A stretch of 64,000 nt of DNA from Pseudoneurospora amorphoporcata (lineage: Eukaryota; Ascomycota; Sordariomycetes; Sordariales; Sordariaceae): the NCBI GenBank assembly GCA_033297205.1, contig MU859192.1, positions 1 to 64,000 of the forward strand, written 5' to 3'. Positions 23,201-34,900 of the stretch are shown piece after piece; the stretch's first letter is position 1, and every line of letters starts with the position of its first letter. The notes beneath the pieces are model-generated. The model did not search any database. It saw only the letters and a program-made list of their open reading frames with translations, and was not told the origin of the DNA. Position numbers and translations under genes: made by a program.

Positions 23201-25553
23201 GTGGGCGAGGCTTTTTCAACAGGCTATCAATGGATGATGGCGAGATGCCCGGCACCAAGCCAAACCCAGGAGAAGCCAAGCAACGCAAAGCCCGTGCCTC
23301 CTTTTCACTTTTTGGTGGTTTGGTGATAAAGTGGGCGAGTGGTCCTTGTTTCTCCACTGCATCAACAGTGAGAGGGGCATGCTCAACATTGGGAGACATG
23401 GCAGAGATGATGGCTACTCCGACGATAACAGTGCGTGGAGAACAAGGTTCCAGTCTTACCATTACCTCTTCCATGCATCCATCTCCTGCCTGAGACACCA
23501 GGTCCAGCAAGGACCGACATGGAATGCGTTTGAAGGGCGAGGCAGACAGGCAAAGCTGCTCTCAGTCTCCTCATCTGACGCCAACTGACCTCAGGCCGTG
23601 ACAGGGCTTAGACAGCATGAGCAAGCGAAAGCAGCAACCAGCAAGGCGACTTTCCAGACACTCAAACCACGGCTGGCATGATTGGTGTTGCACCTGGTTT
23701 GGTGCCATTTCGATGTGTGTTTCGTTATACCATATGCCCGCTGTTATCTTGGCTGGACAAGTTTATGGCCGCAATAACTCTAGGGGCCTAGGGGGGTGTG
23801 TAGTGCTGCAACTTCGGACCGTATGTACAAACGAGGAAGGGCTGTACGGTATTGGCCGGGCGGGGCCCGGTCAGCGAGAGATAGGTATGTATATGTATGG
23901 ATGTATGTAGCACGTTCTTTTCCAGCATCGGTTGGCGGTCTGTGGTTTGCTAGTCCGGTGACGCTGACCTCGTCGCAATGTGTTGAATCCCGACGGAGGA
24001 AAACAAAAGGAGAAGCCGTTGACGGCAGGGATGATGAGGTCACCATGAATGGATCTCCGGAGGCGCTAAAGCTGTTGTTCATGGAAGCCAGAGATAAAAA
24101 AAGAGAAACGAGGGGGAGAGTTGCTCAAACCGCGTGGCCTGCAAAAAGTGTTCGTATCCTCGCCGATACCTTTATTTTTTTTATTTTATTTTTTTGTGAT
24201 CCGTGACTGGGAAGAGAAAACAGACAGCCAGATACAATGCAGCGTCAGAGTGTGGGTGCCAGTGCGAGTGAAAGCAATTCCAGCTAGGAAGGAAGGTGTA
24301 ATTTGATTGGTACAAGGGTCCTTTTTATGGAGCCCCGGTCCGTGTGCCTAGTGCCCACTGCCTCACCATTCTTCCTGCCTGCTCTGTGTGAAAGACGAGA
24401 GTGCAGGCACGGTAAGACGCCCACAGGGTGCCTGACAACTGACGAATCAACTTGAAATGACAGATTATGATCCAAGTATCCAGAAACCCCAATCGGCACC
24501 GACGACAATTCAAATTGCTTCGTTGCCGGTTGTGCTCATTGCTCACGCTTTCTGTCCTGCTCGTTCTTTCCCACGGGGGTACAAAGAGTGGAATGAAAGC
24601 CAAGAAAATCGCAGTGGAAGGAGCACCAAGAAGCGGGCCATGGCCATGCAGCGCGTTCAACGACATGGAAAGAGGCAAGGACCCCGGGGACCGTCCTTGG
24701 TGAGCGTGATCCACCAAAGCAGAGACTCTCCAGCCAGTCACAAGCGGCGTTGACGCGGAGGACTGGATCTGTCCGTTCCACAACACTCAAGCCAGATGTC
24801 GAGGGCGAGGCACTTTACGCGCGACCGGCGGTGGGCAACTGGACGCAGCTGCTGGAGCCTTCTTGTGCTTTTTGCATCCGGGACCCGACTGATACGGGCC
24901 GTGACTGGTCAGCACCATAAATAACCTCGAGCAAGATTCGGAATGTGCAGACAAAGGTAGGTAGAGGTCAGTACCAAGTCAGTTCACTTTGCAATCCAAC
25001 AGCCTCGGGCTCAGGAAGATCACAAAGAAGCGTAAAAACGGCGTGGATGCAATTTCCAGAGCTGGTCAGTACGCAGTACATACATATGCTTTGGATGTGC
25101 AAGCAACTGGATCACCGTACCTCAAAAAAAGAATGACACTGGCAGCGGGTCCTGGGTTTTCGCAACAGGAAACAAGTGGAAGGCGGGACCTGGGAGTGGA
25201 AAGACCAGACCACAAGGCCGGGGCCACTAGTGGCAGTGACCTGCAACGGAGTGACCTGTGGAAGCAGACAAGCATGTCGCAAAGAACAGGACCCGTCCCA
25301 ACCTACCTACATGGAAACATGGGATCCCCACTGACACGCTTCCCAAATTCACTTTTTGGTACTTCACCCGATACAGACACATACTAGTACGCAACCACGA
25401 CGGGGAAAGAGGAAGCAATCGAACGGAACACCGTGACGGGACCATGACCTCCTTCAACCCCAAACCCAACATGGATCATGGCAGAGGAAATGGGAGGGTT
25501 TTACCTCGACTCCTTCTGTTTCCTTCATTATTCTCCTCCTCCACCCCTAGAGA
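14256..25553. other. Gene-poor region, about 11.3 kb
   Basis: No frame here shows a recognised domain, a convincing start with continuing protein character, or a set of exons joined by normal introns. The longest (17259-17849, 17846-18376, 24325-24786) have mixed Cys/Trp/Arg-rich composition and look like chance. The region contains a 9-bp minisatellite (20530-20574), short tandem motifs (for example CGGGC at 18977-18991) and copies of the GGTAGG motif. Composition is even, so it is not a RIP-type desert. It could hold non-coding transcripts that cannot be seen by eye. Confidence 0.45.
20530..20574 (+). repeat. 9-bp minisatellite, five units
   Basis: Five successive 9-base units follow the pattern STGGNNNRG: CTGGAAAGG, GTGGAGAGG, CTGGCCAAG, CTGGCAGAG, CTGGAAAAG. 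The unit length is a multiple of three, so the surrounding 133-codon plus-strand frame (20249-20650) reads Trp at every third residue (WKGWRGWPSWQSW). I do not think that frame is a gene. Confidence 0.7.
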
Positions 25554-26624
25554 TTGAGGTACCCTAAGCCGGTATCCCTCAGCTCCCCCCCTTCACTCGG
25601 GGCATTCAAACAACCTTCGACTTCTTATTCATTCTTCCTTCCTTTCAGCCTCAGACTATCATCCGTCGTCACCAGGGGCTTCTCTGTGACCAGTGCCTCA
25701 CCCTCCCGTCACCACCATTCCATTGTCGCCAGAAAGGGTCACGGTGGAAGTGTGTGTATAGTAAAGAGGAATCACGAACAACAGCGGACATCCACGGCAA
25801 CGACCAACGCCCACATTGCGGCCTCGATCGCGAGAACGACAGAACACGACACGACACGACACGACACGGACCCGGACCTGGACCCGGACCCGGGCATCAA
25901 CGACTCAAATCTTCCCCCCTCCCTCCCTTCTTCCCTCCATGTCACATCCTGTTCTTTACCAGTCCAGGGTGTCATTCCAGCGAAGAGAGTCCTCCACAGA
26001 CAAAGCTTCCTTGCGCCCATCTTGATCCGAGCTTGTCCTGTCGCAAAGGGAGGCGTTCTCCATAAAGGACTACGGTCAAAGGAGCCACACATCACTTGGC
26101 CTGGTACCTGAATTAAGTAGCTCGTTCCCTCGATCCGGTTAAGCTTCAACGAGTTGCGACTGGAGCAATTTGGAAGTTGCCTCTGAGCCATCCACGCGCG
26201 ACGCCGCTTGTCCTTTCGCACCTGCCTTGGACTGCCGGCACGAGTCGATTCGAATTCGATATTGGGCAGGAGCGACATACAAAACCAGTCACCAACACAC
26301 TTCCCGTCCCCGAATTTCGCCAGTGCAATTTCGAATTACAGACTCCACTTGGTAAAGTTGAAGCACCACGCACTTGAAGGCAGGAAGAGACCACGGCAGA
26401 GAAAAAGAGAGGGAACCATTGCGGTTTAGGCGTCATCATATGTTGGGGTGCCTTTTGACTTCAGAGCTCTTATCCAGGTCTAGAAGCCGTATCGTCAAGT
26501 GGACTTCACCAATTGCTCACTTACCAGGCAGTCACTAGTGCAGTAATTCGTCGTCGCCGACTCTTTCCCCGCTACGTCATATCGACTGTTTTCCCCCGTC
26601 GTCAAGAACGAGCTTTTTCGCGGC
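25554..26624 (+). promoter_or_regulatory. Probable promoter and long leader of the cyclin gene, with upstream frames
   Basis: About 1.1 kb of C/T- and CA-rich sequence precedes the cyclin start and contains several ATG-started frames, the longest 185 codons (25554-26111). Their translations are of low complexity and overlap each other, as expected for leader sequence. Tandem CACGA units (25845-25864) and GGACCY units (25868-25891) lie inside. If transcribed, upstream start codons would restrain cyclin translation. A spliced leader is possible. Confidence 0.4.
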
Positions 26625-28970
26625 ATGTATCTCGCCAGAACGCAGTGTCAAAACCCTTTCCCCTCCTCGTCGGCCTTCTCAAGTCATCATCAGTCTCCTA
26701 AAGACCGGTGGACTACCCAGTCGCTCGTCTCTGGCTGGCGCCGCTACGGAAACCTCATCAAAAACTCAAAGTCAAGCAGTGCCGGTGGTCTTCAGACGCC
26801 GCCCTACGACGACGACATGGCTACCACATACCAAGTGCCCAACTTGACTTCTTCTTACGAGCAACATAGGTCTTACTCACACTCAACTCTGCCTTCACTT
26901 TCCAGTTGCAGTGCGGCGTCTCAAAGGCCGCCTCGAGATTTGGCCCACATGTTCAATTCCGACTCACTATCCTCTTACTCGGACACACAGTCGATTACCC
27001 TTCCCAACCCACAACAACGATCGACTGCCGCTTCGTCGACCAGTTCGAATTCAGGTTCGACACAGCGAGGCTATGTCCACCAGCATCAGCAATACCAACA
27101 ACAGCAGCATCAGTCACGACAGCCACCTTCACCACGACAGCAACAGCAACAACAGTACGTCCCGCAAAAACAGCAGCAGCAGTACCAGTACCAGCACCAG
27201 TCGCGGCAGCCATCCTCACAGCGGACGTCAAGACCGTCCTCACCAAGCCCGATCAAACGAGAACAAGAGATCTCGGCGCGGGATGCCGCCATGGCACTAC
27301 ACAGCTTGCAGGTTCCGTCATGTATCAGCCCCAAAGGCGGAAGCCTCTCGGATTTTGTCGCCGATCTGACGGCCTTGTTTTGGTTCGAAACCTCAAAGTT
27401 ACTTGAGCAGGCTGCGACATACGATGCCCTTCGTCCGGGCGCCCCTGTACGGCGGATCGAGGGCCCCGCCATCGCTTGCCCCAACTTCAAGAAATGGGTT
27501 CATAACCTCTTGTCCACTACCCAGGTGACGCAGAATGTTATTCTTCTGTCTCTCTTGTACATCCATCGACTTAAGGTTCTGAACCCAAAGATGCATGGGC
27601 TCCCAGGCAGTGAGTATCGGCTGCTCACGGTCGCGCTGATGTTAGCGAACAAGTTTCTCGACGACAACACATACACCAACAAGACGTGGTCCGAAGTCTC
27701 CCAGCTTTCGGTAAACGAGATTCATGTTATGGAGGTTGAGTTCCTGGGAAATATGCGATACAGCCTCCTGGTCACCGAGAAGCAGTGGGAGGAATGGCTG
27801 GTCAAACTGGCTAGATTCCGCGAATACATGGAGCAAGCGCGACAACTCCCTTCAGCAAATCTGTTTGCACCGTCGCCAAACGCACTCCCCGTTTCGGATT
27901 TGCCCTCTCCCAATACCGTCCAGCACTTCCCCTCACCGCTGCAGCCGACTCTGGCCGGACAGTCACCAAGCGCGAGTTTCTATGCGAAGCAGAGCTCTGG
28001 TCAAGGTTGGCCGGCCCATGCGGCGGGCCAAACCCCAATCTGGAACCCGGCAAGCACACCGTTAAGCCGAAAGAGGAGCATGCCAGAGTTTGATCATTCA
28101 GAACCGCCAGCTAAACGTCGGACGCCGTTGAAGCCGTACGCCTCCTCGGAGACCTTATATCCCACAGTAACGGCACCTCAAACCCTCAGAAATCCTCGAG
28201 ACTTTGCCTTTGCGCTGCTTCCATCGACAAGCGAGATAGCCTCAAAGCAAGCGCGCCTGTCGGTATCAAATTTGACACTGAACAATGCTCAATCATCCAC
28301 GGCAACTACGCTCCCGGGTGATGTCTATTCCCGCGTCAGCTACGCGCCGGAGAGCATGATCTCTTTGCCGCCCATCCTTCTTCCTGCCCCGGGCATGGCT
28401 TCAACCTACCTCAACTCCACATCGACGGCTGCTCCCATTCCATCAATATTCCCGACCAGCCGCTCTGGTGTTTCGCCGTCGACCGCCGTTTCGGCTTCGA
28501 CAACGGCTCACCCGACCTCTCAGTATGCCCTGCCTGCGAACCACCTACACTCTCAACACAGCTTGACCTCAAGCGGGGCTTATCTCGGTTCATCTCCCAT
28601 CGGCGAGCCGCTCATACATACTCCGATGTCAAGTTCTCCTTCCAATATCTATCTTCAACAGCGGACGAGCCCGTACAGACCAGTCCGACATGCCGAAACA
28701 CTACTTCACCCCACGCCGTCGGCCTTTCTCCAGCAATACCACCTTCCGAACCCGATTCCACCGACTCAGCTACACTATCAACCACTTGGGCGGCGGAATG
28801 AGGTGCGCACCGGCATTGTTCCAGAATTCGCCATGCCCAATGGTGGGTTGACAATGGCAGGAGCCGGCCGGTATCAGGAGTCCATTCCCGCCTTTCGTCA
28901 GTCGTTTTCGTTGCCCTTACGGGACCTTCCGCCGACGACATCTGCATATTCACAGCAACCAAGGCGTTAG
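26625..28970 (+). CDS. PCL/CLG1-type cyclin
   Basis: An intronless frame of 781 residues. The N-terminal 210 residues are Ser/Gln-rich with poly-Gln and Gln/Tyr runs (about 150-190). The cyclin box spans about 243-400: FVADLTALFWFETSKLL, the helix VTQNVILLSLLYIHRLK, then YRLLTVALMLANKFLDDNTYTNKTW and INEIHVMEVEFLGNMRYSL-like sequence. This is the Pfam cyclin type (PF08613) of yeast Pho85 cyclins; the wide spacing before the box and the long tails resemble yeast Clg1. It should bind and direct a Pho85-class kinase. The C-terminal 380 residues are Pro/Ser/Thr-rich and probably disordered; KRSMPEFDHSEPPAKRR looks like a bipartite nuclear signal. The start could also be the ATG at 26817 (717 residues, context GACATGGCT). 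I keep the longer form because it is open from 26625. Confidence 0.9.
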   Translation: MYLARTQCQNPFPSSSAFSSHHQSPKDRWTTQSLVSGWRRYGNLIKNSKSSSAGGLQTPPYDDDMATTYQVPNLTSSYEQHRSYSHSTLPSLSSCSAASQRPPRDLAHMFNSDSLSSYSDTQSITLPNPQQRSTAASSTSSNSGSTQRGYVHQHQQYQQQQHQSRQPPSPRQQQQQQYVPQKQQQQYQYQHQSRQPSSQRTSRPSSPSPIKREQEISARDAAMALHSLQVPSCISPKGGSLSDFVADLTALFWFETSKLLEQAATYDALRPGAPVRRIEGPAIACPNFKKWVHNLLSTTQVTQNVILLSLLYIHRLKVLNPKMHGLPGSEYRLLTVALMLANKFLDDNTYTNKTWSEVSQLSVNEIHVMEVEFLGNMRYSLLVTEKQWEEWLVKLARFREYMEQARQLPSANLFAPSPNALPVSDLPSPNTVQHFPSPLQPTLAGQSPSASFYAKQSSGQGWPAHAAGQTPIWNPASTPLSRKRSMPEFDHSEPPAKRRTPLKPYASSETLYPTVTAPQTLRNPRDFAFALLPSTSEIASKQARLSVSNLTLNNAQSSTATTLPGDVYSRVSYAPESMISLPPILLPAPGMASTYLNSTSTAAPIPSIFPTSRSGVSPSTAVSASTTAHPTSQYALPANHLHSQHSLTSSGAYLGSSPIGEPLIHTPMSSSPSNIYLQQRTSPYRPVRHAETLLHPTPSAFLQQYHLPNPIPPTQLHYQPLGRRNEVRTGIVPEFAMPNGGLTMAGAGRYQESIPAFRQSFSLPLRDLPPTTSAYSQQPRR

Positions 28971-31900
28971 CATGCAATTTTTGGCATTTAGTTCGTGGGG
29001 ATGATCTTCTTTCTACAAGTTCATTGACTCCCTGTACCATTACGTTTTGCCTTTTGGTCGTTATACTTTTACTTCTGCATGGCTTGCATTACATTGGCGT
29101 TTGATTTGGTGGTGTCTGTCCCTATTTGGTCGCATGGTATCTTTTGGAGGCGAGAAGCAAAGGGCGTTGAGGCCACAACGTGGTTATTTTGTGACTATCT
29201 CGAAACGAATTGCCGTTCCACAGGTTATACTTCGGGCATCTCTTTGAGTTGAACAAAACTGAGGCCATTGGTCGATTTGGGGAGTATGGCTGGAACAAGA
29301 AGCACATGATGAACCTTCATCACGCAGTTCCAACACCAATTTCTTTTTGCACTGAGTCCACACTAGTGAGCGTCCTGGTCACTCTTACGATGGGACTTGA
29401 TAGAGGGTCAAGAATATGCATTAGACATAGGGTCGGTGGGCAAATGATGACCGCAGAAAGAGATGACAGGGAGAGCATGGAAGAACCAAGAGATAATGAG
29501 GATCCTTGGATGTATTAGCATGCATTTATTTTGCAGCAATACCCTGCCCGCTGTGCCAGGATTGAGCGAGGCATGGATAGCGAAAAGCAAGATACCCTAG
29601 ATTATCAACAAGATACCATTTTTATTCATACCGCCGACCAACTTGTGTTTCTTTGTGACAAAAATCAACATGTTTTCCCTTCGACATGTTTTGAACGCCA
29701 CGGTTACTGCGAGAGAGGATGACGAGCAGAAGGCAGGTAAGTGAGAGCCGTTAAGGCCGTGGGACTAAATCCCCAGGTCATGATGGGTCATGTGAGCCGC
29801 TACTAGATCTTTGATCCCGAGTTGACTTTCCCTCAATACCATCGGCTAGTGTCGGATGTCTTTGAAATTACAGAGACTGTGGGCTTGCTTGATCGAGTTC
29901 TCAGCGCAAGCTCAAACAAGGGAGGAACGTGTTTGACCCTCCAAGTGCGCTGTTCCTTGTTGTCGCTTGGGGGGGCTCAACAAATGGAAGGCACGATTGA
30001 ATCGGTCTGGACACTCGCACAATACATCGCATTCTTCGTCAATCGAACAAGCCAGAACCTACTACCAGGTGGAATTTTGATGTAGGTAGCTTTTCGGTAA
30101 TTCAGAATCTTCAGTGATACCAGCAGCAAGGGAGGTGTTTGCGAGGGTATGACCGTCGTTCGGGGAGGGCAGGGAGGATGGTGGTATCTGGTTGGGGTGG
30201 TCAAAATGGAAATGACATGACATTTTTTGTTGGGGGAATTCAGAAGAATATCGAACCCGCGGAAGAAGTGAATTATTGGATCAATATCTTGGGTTTGAGA
30301 ATGATCTGGGTGTTCCCGGGGGAGAGGTTATAGAGGGATGGGTGAGTGTCTCTCCCAACGTCCTGCTTTTTCCGCCCCTGCAGCCTGAGGCGTTTTCACC
30401 CAGGTGAGATTAAGTCCAAATGAGAGATGGAGAGAATTCATAATCGGATGTCAGTTAAGCAAATACAGCCTCTTTCTGCACCGAAATCATCTCTATATTC
30501 ATTTTTGGGATACGGAGGACCGGACCGGCCCACTCACCTACCTACTTGGGCGAATTATGCTTACCGGACCAACAAACTTGCTTCCTATGACTCTGTTATG
30601 CGTTGGAATGAGCTCGGGAAAGCCCTGTTTGTAAAGCAACTGATATGTTCTGAGTGTGTTTTTGTAGTTGTGGAAGTTTGTCCTGGCCGGACGGGATGGG
30701 ATGAGGCTGTCTAGATGACCCGGGGTCCCTATTCTTGTAGTGATGAGTGTGGGCGACGCTTGAAATGACCGGATGACTGAAGTTTGTGTGTAAATAGACG
30801 TATTGTTAGAAAAGTCATTGAATGAGATATGTTTGCTTTGACTCTAAGGTGGGAGGGAGTAAGAGCAAGGCATGCGTTGAAAAGGCCGGCAAGCTTCCAT
30901 CTTGAGCAACGGTGAGTGATCAGTCTCGATGAGCGAGACAAGTTCCTCGGTTGCTCCTCCTCGAGGCAAGGGCTTTGACATGAGATGGAATTACTGCTGT
31001 CAGCTTTGAATTGGATGACGGTTATCACCAAAGCCTGAGTTCGGATCACCAGTCCTGCCAGCTTGTAACACCTAACACCAACCAGAATCCTCCCAAATTC
31101 TGAAAGTAGTAACTTCCAAGACATCCTTCTCGTTCACCATGCAAGCGGCAGTCGGACATAGGCGCCACGCCCGAACACGAGGTGTATAGGAGAATAGCTA
31201 CCAGTCATCGGACCAAGATGAGGAACCGAGACAGCTGTGCATTCAACCCCGGCTTCAGTCGGACGCCAACACCTCTTTTCTTGCTGTTGACTCTTTTCAA
31301 ACAACTCCCCTTGCCCGCAGCATCACCCCGATCTCTTAGTGAATGCAGCAAACAGCAACCAAACCCACCAAACGCACATATCACGACATGATCGACGGCT
31401 TACCAGCCTGTCATCTGAAGACAACAAAACGCATAAACACTGGGTGAAAACTTCATGAGAAGAAGTTCTATACTTGGATCATCCATCTACCGGCAGTCAC
31501 CGGCAGTCGGGTGATGCTTCACTTGACATCCATCCACATGACATGACAAGACATGATGAATGACAGATGTCTCGCAGGAACGGGTTGGGAGGAGCCAGCA
31601 ACAGTGCAACTACTCGAAAACTCCCTTATCCACTACCATCTCCGCAACTCAACCGTCCTCCAAAAGGTACCTGTAAGCTAGCTCGGACCGTGTTCACCGC
31701 CGGATGGGCTATCAACCTAAGGTTCGCCAAGGCGGTTGATAGTGGGATTGGTGATGGATACCTTACGGACCGCACCTAATTACGACTTCCTGAAACGACC
31801 GGGAGGCAAAGCGCAAAGAGGAGATTATGCGGCAGTTACCGACAGCGGGAAGCGATTATCGATTGATCGTGGATTTGTTTATCGGACGACATGGACATGT

Positions 31901-34900
31901 CATGGAGATGGACCAATATGGGAGAATGACGATGGCTGAGGATTTTGGAAAATCTGCTGATTTGATTATGCAGTGCAAGGCGGAGTACCTCTAGGTGTAA
32001 GTGGAAGGTTCATCCGATGGGGTGTGGTTTTACGGACGGGAACCGGAAGTGATGGTGGGTGCGGTTGACGTTGAGGTGGCAAATGGAGGATGGAAAGAAG
32101 CCAGGTGCTACCGACTCCCGTGCAGGAGACACGCCGATGAGGTTCGGTGGGATGGCCTACGATTCGATCATGCCTTCCTATTTTGAGATCCTGCCCCAGT
32201 TCGCACCACATGCATGTTCGGGGGGCTCCTTCTTCACGAATCGCCCACCGGTGTCCATCCGAACCGGTCACCGGAGCAAACTGAAGCGGAACTGCGGTGG
32301 AACCCCCACGGCGACGGACCGACACTTTAATACTACATGACGGAGGGACAACTCACAAGTTCGCCGGCGTAGCGCTTGGAAAAAGCGGAGGGTAAAGCGG
32401 ATGTCCCAGCGAAAGGCCAAGCGGGCACTGGGAGTCTGGCCTCGCATCTGGCCTTCTCCTCTTCCCGATCGGCATCGGTACGGGATGTGTTCTTGCAACA
32501 AGTGCACAGTCGACATCCGAAAGCAAGACTTATTAAGGTAAGCAAGCGAGTTGGTCCGATCGGATATCCCCACCTTCGGCTTTCCTTTTGCTCCGATTTG
32601 ATGGTTGGGGTCCCGGCTGGATCACAGTGAAATAGCGAAGAGGTCCGGTCCGGTTGACAGGGCCGGCCGGTCCGTGGTGAACTACACTCACACTGCGTAC
32701 GGATATCCAGAACCGACCAGCAGCACTGCGTTTCCTAAACGCTGAACCACCCACCATTACCGGATACCTTACCTATCAAGATCAAACCAACATAAATCCG
32801 ACAGATTTGACTCAGCCGGTGGTGGTGGTCGGCGACAGATTACTGACCACAGACCAGACCACAGATCTCTCCCCGGCATCTTACTGGTCCGTACCTGACA
32901 GTCTGCCAGTCCGCCTAGGTAGGTAGCATTTCGAACAATGTGAAACCCCACCCGGCAATGAGATCGATACACGTCGACAGACAGCCCTTTTCACCGCGAA
33001 CCGGATATATTGGTGGAGACCAATTTGTGTCCGGTCTGCGTGCGTGCGGTTGCGGTGATACGGTGGTGCAGTCGTCGGTCTTGGGCAGGCGGTCGAGACA
33101 AGACGAGACGAGACGGACCAGACGGGTGAGACGCAAGAGGCATGTGTCCGAACATGTGTTCATGCGGCGAATTCTTGAGAGATTATGGATTCCCTGATGC
33201 TGGATCAATGGACGAAGGGATAGACCGATTTCAATGGACGGATGGGGTCCCGGATTTAGACTGGCCTGGCTGCTATTCGTTCGATCAAGTTCCTGAAACG
33301 AGTCTATTTACATTGTTAGTGGCTGGAGAAACGCCGTTTACTCAATCCGGGCTTACGACGAATCTGGTCTGGTGAAATGGATTGATCTATTTGATCTCGA
33401 GGAAAATGGATTGATCTATTTGATCTCGAGGAAAATGGATTGGATAATGTGATCAACTGTCTGTCGTCTGAGGTGCGGGTTTCTTTATCCGTCGGTGTCT
33501 GGCCAGATCTCTTGTTCGCCTCCAGAATGTTGAGACCCCGTTGATGTTCAGGGCCCGTTCAGGGACCAAGAGTTGTCCAGAGTCGGATGTGGTGGATGCT
33601 CTTTTCGTAAGAACGATCCATTATTCGAGGGAGAAGTAGTCGGACGGAGACTGTGGACTATTGGCACAATGAGTGGACTTGGCAGGAGAGTGGAGTTGAG
33701 TATCAGTGGTCGTCGACGACTAGTCTACCGACTGATTCGTGGGGCCCAGTGCTGTTATCTTATACCGCTCTTCTGCAGGCTGCACGGAGACGGGGGAAAG
33801 CTTGATAAACCAGCGAACTACGGCTCCCTAAAAACGCGCTACAGAGCATACAGATGCTGGTCGGAGTATCTTGTTTCGCCTGTCCGCGTCTGTTTCGTAT
33901 TTTGGAGATGTCTTGGCACGAGGGTTCTGAAGCCTCTAACCATGAGGCTATTAAGTGGACTGCTGGTTCGTGCCACGTCCAAGATGGGGGCCCTTTTATT
34001 AAATAGGCGATTCCTACAGAAGTGCGGTCTGGACACCGAAATGGCCCATGTATTCTCAGGTTTCTATAAGTATTGCTCTTCGCACTGAAGTCTCGCCGCG
34101 TTGAATTTCCTGAGGGTTGGTGATTAGAGTCTCCCAGTTCATTGACAGCAACAGTACAGATACACCTCACCTCGAGTTATACATCAAGTGGATAGCGCGT
34201 CATAAAAAAAAAAAAAAAAAAAAGGGTCAAGTGAAGTCGTGTCAACATATCGTGGACTGCATCTTCAAAGCCTTTGTGGCGTTCCGCAGAGCGGCGCAGG
34301 TGGTGAGTCGAGTCTTGGCAACGTTAGGCCAGGAACCCGGTGTGAGGTTGAAGGAATACGTACCTGGATCGCGCCCAAGGTTCCGGCCCTAGGACTCTGC
34401 CTAGGCAGCCGTTCAGCATTCCAGACTCTTCTCTGACGACCCTTTCCCACATGGCACCGCCCGGGGATGGAAGGGGACCGGACTACGGTGCTTGAGTGGT
34501 GAGAGACGGCGAACGGGCACCGGGGTCGATGAGAGATCGGATTGGCTACCACGCCACCAGACAGACGGGGGGAAGGACCGGAGTGAGTGTTCGATCTCCA
34601 GACTTTTGAGACTGAAACAGCCTGAGCCTCCTCCTCAGTCCCCGGTTTGCCTGGGCCTCACCTTTGCCTTTTCGCTTGCCTGATCGCTTGCCTTCCTCCA
34701 GAGACGGGACGGCACGCTGTGAGCGGTTTTTTGTCCCATCCTCTTTGTCCTTATCCTATCCCTGACCTTGGTTTTTGGCATCACATCGATTCGGTAAAAG
34801 AATCAGGCCTCAACGAACAAGTGTGCCAAGAAGCGATCAGGACACAAACTGCGCCCCATGGCCCATAACCCCCCCACCGTAGCACAGTCGGTCTTGGGTC

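Noticed and set aside
27382..27392. GGTTCGAAACC, a perfect tRNA B-box-like sequence
   Set aside because: It lies inside the conserved cyclin coding sequence (FWFETS), and no A box or cloverleaf surrounds it.
33573..34088. 171-codon plus-strand frame
   Set aside because: It is rich in Cys, Arg and Trp without a domain and lies in repeat-bearing intergenic DNA.
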